Source: Perca fluviatilis
Lineage: Eukaryota; Chordata; Actinopteri; Perciformes; Percidae
Direction of reading: 5' to 3'
DNA length: 64,000 bases
Assembly (NCBI RefSeq): GCF_010015445.1
Contig: NC_053128.1
Span: 6,032,627 to 6,096,626, forward strand
Shown: piece after piece, positions 1 to 49,045 of the stretch
Layout: every line of letters starts with the position of its first letter
Position numbering within the stretch: the stretch's first letter is position 1
Position numbers and translations under genes: made by a program
Notes under the pieces: generated by a model
Database searches by the model: none
What the model was told of the DNA's origin: nothing
What the model saw: the letters and a program-made list of their open reading frames with translations, nothing else

Positions 1-38763
<38,763 letters not shown>

Positions 38764-39396
38764 ATCAGATGTGTATCTCCGGCTGAGCCCTTGTTGTTGT
38801 ATCTGTTTGAGGGGAGTCTCCGAAATGCTGCCCATGGATTCACTCAGTGGTCACTTTAGTTTTAGTTTCAAATATGTATCCTGAGCTGCTGAGTCTACAC
38901 TGAGTCTAATAATAAGCGGGGCTGATGGTAATGGCTCAGGTGGTTCCATTCAAAGGTTTGTCTTAAACACCCAAGGTAAAAGTAAAAACCCAGCTCAGGT
39001 CCAGGTTTGGACTGGATGAATCTTTAGTTTTTATCTTCCATAGTGATCATTGTGAGGAAACGCACTCTGTAATTTATTTAAAAAAGCTGTGATATAAGGC
39101 TTGTTTACATTATGATTTGCATCAATGTATTTTTTTAGTTAACACCTTCTTGTCATTCCTATTTATTTGCTGTTTTTGCTGGATGTCACAGATCTCCTTT
39201 GTCACCAACTTGTTGCAGCCATTTTGGGTCCCAACTGTTTTTTAAAGTCAGCCTTTGGCTTGCTCCCATTTGGCTGCCCTCCTAGTTTCTATTTTATTTT
39301 AGTGCTAAATAATATCCTCTTTTCTTTTTTTTTAAATGTGCAATTATTTGTGGATTGACTTTGCAGAAACACTGATTGGAATATGGATTTAGCATA

Positions 39397-39402
39397 AATA
39401 AA
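39397..39402 (+). terminator. wdr7: Candidate proximal poly(A) signal AATAAA
   Basis: AATAAA about 635 bp after the stop codon, in GCATAAATAAAACAATC. The downstream 40 bases are T-rich (CCATTTTCTTTTCTC), a plausible but weak U-rich element. Confidence 0.45.
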
Positions 39403-39615
39403 ACAATCTTGGCTCCATTTTCTTTTCTCTATATAAACGTTTGTATCGGAATCAAAAAATTAAACACCCTAGAGTGAATTTCTTTAGTTTTCATTTCTAG
39501 AATGAATTATTTATGTAGACGGTTGAAAATATTTTAAGGAAATTCTCCACTGCTCTCTTGAAGGCTTTGGTACTCTCCAACCTCTGTAAGACAAGTACAC
39601 ACTTTACACATTTCT

Positions 39616-39621
<6 letters not shown>

Positions 39622-39660
<39 letters not shown>
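39622..39660. repeat. (GT)n microsatellite
   Basis: GT run followed by GCGTGCGCGCGC, in the putative long 3' UTR. Confidence 0.95.
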
Positions 39661-39665
<5 letters not shown>

Positions 39666-39748
39666 CGCGCGCAAGAGAGTTCTTTGGTGTTTGCTTTTAC
39701 TTTTGTGACACCTTCAAGGCTTTTCCACCCTCTGAGCTTCATGCAGCA

Positions 39749-39920
<172 letters not shown>

Positions 39921-41422
39921 ACACCCAAATGTATTTTCACATACACACATTCTCACTTCAGAATGCTCGTCCTAAAAGCACGATCACAGTAAATCTTTAG
40001 ACACTGGAGGTGCAGCATTACTCACTGCAGATATTAAAAAGGACAAAAAGCATAACATTTTTTTAGTCATATTTTAATGGGATAATAGCAACATTGTACA
40101 CTTTTGCAAAGGGGGTTCTGGTATACAGGTCATAACTCAGTTTAGTTCTTGAGTTTAATTTCTATGGCTCCTTAGTACCTGATCTGTTTGGTCAAAGTCA
40201 AAAACACTTTTTTTTTTTGATGATGATTATATATCCAAGTTGGTCATTTTCTTTACAAATTCTCCCTTTTCTTGATTTCACTTTGCGTTGAGTCTAAACA
40301 CAACATCAGCTTTGTTCACCCGCTTGGTGTCAGTTTTGGCTGTCAAGTGGTTCTAAGTCAGTTAAGTTTCTTCAGCCCTTCTCTGTTTATTTAATACCAC
40401 CCCGTTTCCATGGCTCCCTATGTCTACATGTTGGTTCAAGTTCCCAAGTGAACCTTTTCTTTTTTCTAATGATTGTGGGTCATGTCACTCAATTCCTCTG
40501 GCTTTGCTGGAATCTCTCACGATGTAAAAACTGTTCTGGAGTTACATATATTTGAAGGAAAACCGCAGCTTTCTCCTTTCTTGCCTCGTTTGGGGATTGT
40601 GTGTTTGTTTGCAGATGACAATGCTTTATATTTCACTGATAGATGTCAAGATTTCTTTGTCTTTTGCATCAGAACTGCTGTCTAATGTAATCTGTTAATC
40701 TTGTACAGTGAGCTTGGATCCTCTTTGGTGTATTTGTTGTGGCTAATGTGACTGTCTGCCTGGCACTGACTAGTTCTTCAAATTAGTGAATTTATCTGTT
40801 TAAGTCAATTTAAAACTTTATATTTAGGAGAACATTTTAAATGTCACAGTATTCCATTTACATCTTTAGGTGTTTGATGAAGATCTTGACTTTCATTTTA
40901 TTAAGAGAAACATTACATGGGACACATTTACAGTTTAATATTTTTCTTTTAAAAGAAAACTGCGTCTGTTCTCTTAAATGTTGCTGACATTCCTTATTAA
41001 CTGTTGGTCAGGACCTTCTTTTTTAAATGTTACTGTTTTAGTGCTCATAAATATATGCCGAAAGAGAAATATATATATACAGATATGATATTTAGAGTGA
41101 CTGTCAGAATTGGACAGAATTTAGATTTTGACTTTTGTACATCTTGGTAGCCAATGGCATGTTTGAAGAATTTGGCACACATGAATTTGACAAGACACTT
41201 TAATAGCTTTAATTCTTTATTTTCCACTCTTCCTTCTCCCTCCTTCCCAACCCTCCCCTTCTCTTCCCTTTTCTCCTTCCTCCGTCTCCTGTCAGTTTCA
41301 TTAGTGCTGTCAGAAAGCTTCTAACACTGTTACACACCTGTAAACCCGAGCGTGTCAAAGCTTTTCACAAGTTCTTCCTCTCTTCAAAAAAAATATCCAG
41401 CAGCTCGTCAGACGGGTTTCTG

Positions 41423-41423
<1 letters not shown>

Positions 41424-41459
<36 letters not shown>
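41424..41459. repeat. (AC)18 microsatellite
   Basis: AC run in the putative long 3' UTR. Confidence 0.95.
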
Positions 41460-41463
<4 letters not shown>

Positions 41464-42030
41464 AATCCAGCAAGTACAGACAGCTTTGAGATCTTAATCT
41501 TTGGTTTTCTCCATCACTCTTAACAGTTTGAGAAAATATGTTTTTGGCAGCCTCTCTGGGGAGGAAAGGTGAGAAAAATAAAGAAGGCAGAGAGGAAGAG
41601 TGGAAGAGTAAGTAACAAGTACGGAAGATCAGGTCATGCACCCAGAAAAAGAAGGTTCTTTGGTGAGGGTAGTGAACCGAAATGTTCAAAAGAACCTTCT
41701 AGTTTTTCTTCAAATGCAGCAACGTGGAAAAACAATAAGACGTGGTGCAGTCACTGAAAACGTCTCCAAAAACTGCCGATATATCGTGGTGTGGCGCTAG
41801 AAAATGATAAATATGACAGGAACAGTTTTACAATTGAGGTCCTTTCATTGCTTTGATTTTCTTTTTCTCAATAACAAAGGATTTACCTCCGTTTTAATCA
41901 TGTCTGAGAACCAGATTGATCGTGTTCTAAAGAGAAAGTGTCTTCTTAGTTTTCAACATTCAGTTCTGAATTTCACACTAAATGTAATCAGCAATTTTTC
42001 TCATTTTGTTTGGATTATTTATTGTTATAC

Positions 42031-42058
42031 AATAAACTCAATATAGATATTTAAGAGA

Positions 42059-42131
<73 letters not shown>
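42031..42131 (+). terminator. wdr7: Candidate distal poly(A) signal with GT-repeat downstream element
   Basis: AATAAA at 42031-42036 is followed 24 nt later by an uninterrupted GT run (42061-42131). This spacing matches the AAUAAA, cleavage, GU-rich order recognised by CPSF and CstF. A second AATAAA lies at 42234-42239. Confidence 0.5.
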
Positions 42132-42132
<1 letters not shown>

Positions 42133-42390
42133 TGTAGTGCATGTATATGAGCTTCTCTTGATGTAACACAGAGCAGGTTGAATCTACATAAACATATGTT
42201 GTGTTGAAATGTTTTGTTGTTGACTTTGTGTCCAATAAAGATGAAAATGAGACGGAGGGTGTCAAATATCTGTGCTCCTGTTTTATGCTCCCTATTCATT
42301 TCTGTCAACCGCTTGGTATGTATTTACCTCCCTGAAGAAGGTGAAGACTGAAACGTTTTATTAAGTAAATAAACCGACAGTAAGAGAGAC

Positions 42391-42527
42391 CAACACGGTC
42401 TCACGGCAGTTCGTGAAATGGTCACGTAATTTTTAATCTATTGATTCGTGTACACGGACACGTTTATGTCATTTTTTTTAGATTAAATTACGTGACCATT
42501 TCACGAACTGCCTTGAGACTGGGTTGG
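42391..42527. repeat. Inverted repeat / small MITE
   Basis: The left arm (42391-42439: ACGGTCTCACGGCAGTTCG, TGAAATGGTCACGTAATTT) and right arm (42480-42527: AAATTACGTGACCATTTCA, CGAACTGCCTTGAGACTGG) are near-perfect reverse complements about 48 bp long around a 40-bp loop. Confidence 0.85.
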
Positions 42528-42536
42528 AGAGGCAGT

Positions 42537-43047
42537 TTAACCCTCATGTTGTCCTCGGGTCAAATTTGACCCATTTTCAAAAGGTTTCTATATCAAAAAT
42601 GTGGGTTTCTTTCAACCAAATTGTCAAAAAAAGTAACATGGATGGTTCCCTACAATGCTCTTCACAAGTTAAATAAATGATTAGTTCACTACTTTAATTG
42701 AATTTGGGTGTTTTATTCAATTTATAGCATTTCAAAATGAAACGATAAAAGAACGTTGACAAAAATGTCATGAAAAATGCTTCAAAAACTTCAAATAGAG
42801 TGCAGAAGAAATCGACAAAGACATTGAAAAAATCTTCAAAAACTTGGGAAAAAAGTGCCAAAAATGTAAAAGCTTGAAAAACGGCGGGAAAAATGACAAA
42901 TGTCGAGGAAAAAAAAAAGGTGACAAAAACAGGAGTCAAAAATGACCAAAGCTATAGTGACGACCCCAAAAAGAAGTTTTGATTTAAAATTTTGACCCAG
43001 AAAAATGAATAGTTGCATGGTCGACAGGAAGACAACACAAGGGTTAA
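42537..43047. mobile_element. piggyBac-like MITE with TTAA TSD
   Basis: The body 42541-43043 begins CCCTCATGTTGTCCTCGGG and ends AGGAAGACAACACAAGGG, inverted at CCCT..TGTTGTC. TTAA flanks both sides (42537-42540, 43044-43047). The interior is A-rich with many CAAAAA runs and no ORF of note. The termini match a widespread fish MITE from memory. Confidence 0.9.
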
Positions 43048-43096
43048 CTACGGTGGCCGGGAAGTGCAATGCAACATTACAAAGAATGAAACACTT

Positions 43097-43695
43097 TTAC
43101 ATTTTGGAAAACAAATTTACATTTTGGAAAACAAATTTACATTTTGGAAAACAAAATAACATTTTGGAAAACAAATTTACATTTTGGAAAACAAAATAAC
43201 ATTTTAGAAAACAAATTTACATTTTGGAAAACAAAATAACATTTTAGAAAACAAATTTACATTTTAGAAAACAAATTTACATTTTGGAAAACAAATTTAC
43301 ATTTTGGAAAACAAAATAACATTTTAGAAAACAAATTTACATTTTGGAAAACAAAATAACATTTTAGAAAACAAATTTACATTTTAGAAAACAAATTTAC
43401 ATTTTGGAAAACAAATTTACATTTTGGAAAACAAAATAACATTTTAGAAAACAAATTTACATTTTGGAAAACAAAATAACATTTTAGAAAACAAATTTAC
43501 ATTTTGGAAAACAAAATAACATTTTCGAAAACAAATTTACATTTTAGAAAACAAATTTACATTTTGGAAAACAAAATAACATTTTCGAAAACAAATTTAC
43601 ATTTTAGAAAACAAATTTACATTTTGGAAAACAAAATAACATTTTAGAAAACAAATTTACATTTTCGAAAACAAATTTACATTTTAGAAAACAAA
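43097..43695. repeat. 20-bp minisatellite, left arm (about 30 units)
   Basis: Unit ACATTTTGGAAAACAAATTT with variants TTTTAGAAAA, TTTTCGAAAA and a variant ending in AAATA. Variants alternate in blocks of two or three, giving a 40-100 bp higher-order pattern. Confidence 0.97.
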
Positions 43696-43844
43696 TTAAC
43701 AAGATGCAAAACACTTTTACCAGTCCCGAAACAAATTTACAAATGACAGATTCTTCACGGAAAGGGAATGTACCACATACCGGAAGTGATGAGGTGTTGT
43801 TGGTGAGCGCAGTCAATTTGTGTTGTTGTGAGTGAGTATATGGC

Positions 43845-44165
43845 GTGAATGAAGTTTATGGTGACTTTACGTGTGGTCGGTGTTTGGAGTTTTTATATGA
43901 CGCGGACCTGACGGAAACACAGGGAACGTATCGACAGCCGCGGCCGGATAGAAGCTACAGCAGGGGGGCAGCTGAGTCCGTCTGCAGCTGCAGGACCTGG
44001 AGCTCACTGCCCATTCCTGGGAGCCAAAACCGACACCACGCAGCTGGAGACCCAGGCCGTATTGCTGGGCCCGCTGGAGGGAAGGGAAGCCCGGGAGAAT
44101 CAGATCCAGGACTGAACGGAGCGGACTGTCACAGCCTGCTGAAGTTTAAATCACAGGTTTCCTAA
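43845..44165 (+). other. Uncharacterised ORF in the foldback core
   Basis: A 106-codon open frame starting MNEVYGDFTCGRCLEFLYDA in sequence clearly more GC-rich than the arms. I do not recognise the protein. The later part is Pro/Gly/Ser/Arg-rich, as expected of any open frame in GC-rich DNA, so coding status is doubtful. It could be captured host exon sequence, a remnant of an element gene, or chance. Confidence 0.25.
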
Positions 44166-44726
44166 AGGGAGTCTGGCGGGACTCGGACTGTGGACGGACA
44201 AAACACCAATTTAAAGTCTCGTTAAATAAATAAATACATGCAGAAATAAATGAATCATTAGTGGGGGAGTGAGCCCTGGACATTTCAGTCTGTTTAAACT
44301 TCACTTTGAAGCAGAACCTCTTAGTTCAGAAGGGTGAAGTTTCCGTTTGTACTCATATCTGTGAACTGATTATAATAAATATTCTTTGTATTAACACATT
44401 AATTAGTCTCTTTGTCTTTTTGTTTAAAAAAACTAGAACATCGCATGAGATTTTGACGATTTATAGTGATTTTATTTCCGTTAGACCTTTGCCTACATTG
44501 ACGCTGATGCATTAAGGACGGCCCATAGACGTAGTATAAGGCAGTGCCTCCCCTGTTCCAAGATGGCGGCTCTATTGACGCATTCGATCCATAACTGCCG
44601 TAGTCAAGGCGACATGTATACAAAACCTCTCACTTCCTCGGTATGTGGTACATTCCCTTTCCGCGGAAGAATCTGTCATTTGTAAATTTGTTTCGGACTG
44701 GTAAAAGTGTTTTGCATCTTGTTAAT

Positions 44727-45205
44727 TTGTTTTCGAAAATGTAAATTTGTTTTCTAAAATGTTATTTTGTTTTCCAAAATGTAAATTTGTTTTCTAAAAT
44801 GTAAATTTGTTTTCTAAAATGTTATTTTGTTTTCCAAAATGTAAATTTGTTTTCTAAAATGTTATTTTGTTTTCCAAAATGTAAATTTGTTTTCTAAAAT
44901 GTTATTTTGTTTTCCAAAATGTAAATTTGTTTTCTAAAATGTAAATTTGTTTTCTAAAATGTTATTTTGTTTTCCAAAATGTAAATTTGTTTTCTAAAAT
45001 GTTATTTTGTTTTCCAAAATGTAAATTTGTTTTCTAAAATGTTATTTTGTTTTCCAAAATGTAAATTTGTTTTCTAAAATGTAAATTTGTTTTCTAAAAT
45101 GTTATTTTGTTTTCCAAAATGTAAATTTGTTTTCTAAAATGTTATTTTGTTTTCCAAAATGTAAATTTGTTTTCCAAAATGTTATTTTGTTTTCCAAAAT
45201 GTAAA
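44727..45205. repeat. 20-bp minisatellite, right arm (about 24 units, inverted)
   Basis: Units AAATGTAAATTTGTTTTCCA and variants, the reverse complement of the left array, but about six units shorter. Confidence 0.97.
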
Positions 45206-45354
45206 AGTGTTTCATTCTTTGTAATGTTGCATTGCACTTCCCGGCCACCGTAGTTAACAGTTGTGCTGCTGTCATTCAGGTCTGCAGAGATATATTTCCT
45301 GTTATTTGATGACACTTTTATTTAAAGTTAGAATCTGTCACATTTCAGTCCTGA

Positions 45355-45455
45355 GGTGTCCTGCCAAGTGGTTAAGACACTCCATGTAAATCGTATGTCC
45401 CCAGTTCAATTCCAGCAGGAACCTTTTTTGCATGTTCTACTTCTTTCTCTGTATG
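45355..45455 (+). mobile_element. Possible tRNA-derived SINE head
   Basis: CTGCCAAGTGGTTAAGACAC followed by CCCAGTTCAATTCCAGCAGG resembles an A box and B box of a tRNA-derived promoter, but the T stem does not pair, so it is not a tRNA gene. Confidence 0.4.
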
Positions 45456-45463
45456 TTTCCTGA

Positions 45464-45800
45464 CTTAAAGGTGCCCTGCCACACATATTTCATTACTTTG
45501 TGGTAATGTCTGTTCTACCATGGACTCTGTAAAAATTTTTTTTTTGGAAAAAATGCCTTGGTTACCTTGTTTCAAGCCATTCTAGCGTGGTATTGAAAGC
45601 CTGCAGGAAGACTCAGCTCGATTTCTGCCAGTTCTCATTAATATTCAACAAGCTAAGCTGTTTGAATCTGATTGGCTAACAGCTAGCCAATGAGAGCCTG
45701 GCTGTCAGAATCCTTTACCCAGCCCAACTGGGTGAGCTAATGAATAGTAATGAGCTCAGGCAATTTGATGTCAGACTGACCAGCTTTTGTAATTGGCCTG
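45464..45800. mobile_element. TTAA-type MITE, left end (right end lost)
   Basis: TTAAAGGTGCCCTGCCACAC starts a widespread fish MITE; the interior carries ATTGGCTAACAGCTAGCCAA. I do not find the inverted right end. Confidence 0.55.
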
Positions 45801-45889
45801 ATAAATAAAAGCAAAAATGCCAAAAATATATTTGAATTCAATCCTGGTTGTTCTTGTGACAACTGTTGTGAAAACAGTGCTCACAAGTT

Positions 45890-46035
45890 GCAATTATAGT
45901 TATTATCATTTTGATTAGTTACCTCCAGTAAATTACATATTTATTTCTCAGTAACTAACATTACAATTACATTTAATTTAATTACATTTATTTTGTCATT
46001 TAATTCCATAACGCTTCCATTACTTCCCAACACCG
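45890..46035. mobile_element. hAT-like right-end fragment
   Basis: AGTTACCTCCAGTAAATTAC ... TTCCATTACTTCCCAACACC is close to the right end of the family inserted at 18837-20310. Confidence 0.5.
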
Positions 46036-46199
46036 TGGGTAATATAGGTGCCAGGTTTTCTCAATGAAGAAGAGTGCATGTACTTCTGCTGCATCAATTT
46101 TTATGTAAAAAAATAAAATAAACCTGTCCATTGTGAGTCTGACAGTGTTGTAATGCAACACTGAATCTGCAGAGTACAATACTGTAATCCTAGACTCCA

Positions 46200-46833
46200 C
46201 CCTCTCTTTCCATATAATCCATAAAAATATCCGCCTTTATTTCATCTTAAAAACACTTCCAGAATCCCGCCATCACTCTCTGACTCTGTGGCAGAAACCC
46301 TCATACATGCTTTCATTACCTCCCATTTGGACTACTGCAATGGAGTTCTGTCTGAGGTCCCCAGACAGGCTCCGGAAATGTCCAAAACTCTGCCGCCAGG
46401 GTCCACACCCACACCAAGATCTGGCAGCACATCACCCCAACTCTCATCTACCATCACTGGCTCCCAATTAAGTCCTGCATCAAATATGAAATCCTCCTTC
46501 TCACCTACAAATCCCTCCATGCCCTGGCCCCACAGTACCTCTCCGGCCTTCTCCATCCATACACCCCACCCTGAAATCTGCAGTTCTCAGACGCTGGCCT
46601 GCTCTCCATTCCCCACATCAGACTCTGTACCTTTGGACATTCAGCCCCATCGCTCTGGAACACCCTCCCTGCAGATATTCGAAATGCTACATCCCTAGAC
46701 ATTTAAAAACTCCTGAAACACCACTTGTTTACCACAGACTACAACGTCCTTTAGTATAGCCACTGTAATTCTGTAAAGTGTCCTTGGTTTCATGAAACTA
46801 CATAAATAAAAGTTGTTATTATTATTATTATTA
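46200..46833 (+). pseudogene. L2/CR1-group LINE, C-terminal ORF2 fragment and 3' end
   Basis: One frame gives HAFITSHLDYCNGVLSEVP (46310-46370). The next frame gives VQNSAARV (from about 46380) and HWLPI ... LLLTYKSLHALAPQYLSGLL (about 46450-46550); another gives SAPSLWNTLPADIR (about 46645). These are the signature C-terminal motifs of L2/CR1-group reverse transcriptase proteins. At least two frame changes and a 5' truncation make it dead. It ends with CATAAATAAAAGTTGTTATT and a short ATT tandem, the typical 3' end. Confidence 0.85.
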
Positions 46834-47651
46834 CTACTCTTTTACAGTAATACAGGTCCCAGAGGTCTGTTGGAAATCACATGTGTAGCATCAATCACCG
46901 TCAGCAGCTACTCTGTCGGAAATACAACAGATGAAGAGCTACTTGTGTATCGGTTACAATCGGTTACAATCCAACCAAACGAACTAGGCTGCGAGGATTC
47001 ATCGTTGTTTTAAGGCATACCATGTCTGCTCTTTTTCACAGCAGACATGACGGATGCATTTAAATAGAACAGTCATTATTAATGTTGTTAGCAACACCTG
47101 TGCTTTTCCTGCAACGATGAGTCAAAAATGTCTGCTGTGAAAAAAAGTCTATAAAGAAGACAGTCAATAATTTCATTCAAGCTGTAAGCACCTGGGATGT
47201 GATCTCATGCTGTGCACTGGGCAGGTTTTCCATACACTGTGACACATTAGCAGCTTTACTTTTACTTTACCTTGATGATAAGTTGGTGATGGGCAGGCTG
47301 TCATCCATTAGCTCTCCATCTAACAGCTGTTCCTTCATACACCATCACTTTTAAAAATACCAGAAATCGCTTGTCTTGTTTAGTAAACACATTTATAGTG
47401 ATCAATGTAAGACAGCGTGACAACAAATAGAAATACATTGAATGGCTATAGCTGACAAATATGTTGATTATTAATAAATAAAAAAATGGGGTTTGAAATA
47501 TTGAAAATCTTGAAAATTCTTAACTTTAAACTAAAAAGTTTGTAAGATGCAAAATAAAACACTTCAATTCTTAAAACAACTTCAGTTATAGAATTATGTA
47601 CCTCACTTTTCATTTTCTCTCTGACTAATTAATGCTGGGCTTTTACGTACA

Positions 47652-47654
<3 letters not shown>

Positions 47655-47738
<84 letters not shown>
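47655..47738. repeat. (AC)42 microsatellite
   Basis: AC run in intergenic sequence. From 46834 to 47640 I see no feature except a small hairpin (CATGTCTGCT ... AGCAGACATG, 47022-47049). Confidence 0.97.
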
Positions 47739-47741
<3 letters not shown>

Positions 47742-48249
47742 CATCATCATGACTTCAGGGCTGTTTTAATGAGTCTGTGATCACAGAGCAGTAGATCAAT
47801 CTCCTCCTTTAATGTCAGATCTCTTTTACGCTCTAAAAGTTTTTGTTTCCATCTGTTCTCTGATATTTAAAATGAACCTTCATCTCATTCACTTTAAAAA
47901 CATAAAAGCCGAAGTCTGTTCATAATTTATAGGTGGATAATGATTAAAGTCTTGTAAGTCATGTAAAGTTAACTGTTCTATTATTCACTTTTAACTTTAG
48001 TATAAAAATAATAAGAGTGAAGCAGTAAAAACACAGCAATTAAATAAAGAAACAAATATTCTCAAACTGTTCTTTCTCTCTTTTTGTTTCATTGTTGCTT
48101 TTAACATTTTTAAATCTGTTACTAACAATGATACACATTAAGGGATCATGGTCATGGTCTGATGTGAACAGCAATCTCCTGTCTCAAAGTCATAATTCAT
48201 AATTCAATTATCCATTTGACAAATGCTGTTTTTTTTCCTCTCAAATGAT

Positions 48250-48444
48250 TTAAAGCAACACTAAAGAACTTTTCCCACTTCAGTCCCTCTACAGGTTGGA
48301 AGAAGAATTGTCCATTACATTACATTATGAACTACAGATCCACTACCCGATCTGCCAAACTTGCATAATGTAATGTAATGGGAAAATTCCGCTTCCAACC
48401 TGTAGGGGGACCGAAGCGGGAAAAGTTCTTTAGTGTTGCTTTAA
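48250..48444. mobile_element. TTAA-flanked hairpin MITE (187 bp)
   Basis: The body 48254-48440 begins AGCAACACTAAAGAACTTTT and ends with its exact reverse complement; the inner arms (CTACAGGTTGGAAG / CTTCCAACCTGTAG, ACATTACATTAT / ATAATGTAATGT) also pair. TTAA lies on both sides. Confidence 0.9.
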
Positions 48445-48667
48445 CCTGTGAAATGATCACAAAGGGGATTTTAGTCAGGCGCGTAGTCAGTAATGGGTCA
48501 GGGCGGCACTGGCCCGCCCACTTTACTCGCCCGTCTAGCCAAGTTTGTTAAAATACGTTTTGTTATGAAAAATATTCAAATGTATGTAAAAAAAAGAAAT
48601 AGTAACAGAACTAGTTGTGTGTGTTTAATGTGTCTTCTCTTCTGATTAAAATGATTAAACCATAGAA

Positions 48668-49045
48668 TAATGCTGCATTCCAGGCAACCCATAACCCGTG
48701 TTTTCACAACCTTCTACCCGTGAAAGTGCCCTGGAACGGCAGTCAAACCCCTAACTTACCACTTGTGAACTCGTACCAGATCGTTGTACTCCCAGTTACA
48801 GTTTTTGACGTCTCACACACACATAAACAACAATGGCGACCCCCGTTGATGCTGTACGGAGAAATAAATAGACATAAAGAGGCAACGTAAAGTAACTTAG
48901 ATAGCTAACGTCAACATTAGGTAGCCACTAGCTAACGCTAGCTAAAATGGTTTGTGGTGACTTTGCCTGGAACGCTACCAAGTCGTGAGTCGTGACTAGA
49001 AGTCGTAACTTACGGGCTAAAAACTGTGTCTGGAACGCAGCATAA
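48668..49045. mobile_element. PIF/Harbinger-like MITE, TAA TSD
   Basis: The body 48671-49042 begins TGCTGCATTCCAGGCA and ends TGTCTGGAACGCAGCA, inverted copies, with TAA at both sides. The 3-bp TAA/TTA duplication fits PIF/Harbinger. Confidence 0.75.

Larger units (their letters stand above)
43044..45257. mobile_element. Foldback-type transposon with minisatellite inverted arms
   Basis: TTAA at 43044-43047 and 45254-45257 brackets CTACGGTGGCCGGGAAGTGC at the left and its reverse complement at the right. The arms run to about 43797 and from about 44624 and are inverted copies throughout: terminal unique block, 20-bp minisatellite, then inner unique block (GATTCTTC ... AAAGGGAATGTACCACATAC). 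The core 43798-44623 is unrelated and GC-rich at its left. No transposase is visible. TTAA suggests piggyBac/Kolobok-type mobilisation, but the terminal CTACGG is not the usual piggyBac CCY, so the superfamily is open. Confidence 0.85.

Noticed and set aside
43097..45205. CRISPR-like appearance of regular 20-bp repeats
   Set aside because: Units are contiguous with no unique spacers, the genome is a vertebrate, and the arrays are inverted arms of one element.
45360..45430. Possible tRNA gene
   Set aside because: Acceptor bases partly pair, but the T stem does not and the anticodon arm is poor; read as a SINE head.
46288..46698. 136-codon ORF as a host gene
   Set aside because: It crosses several frames of a LINE reverse transcriptase C-terminus and is a frameshift by-product.
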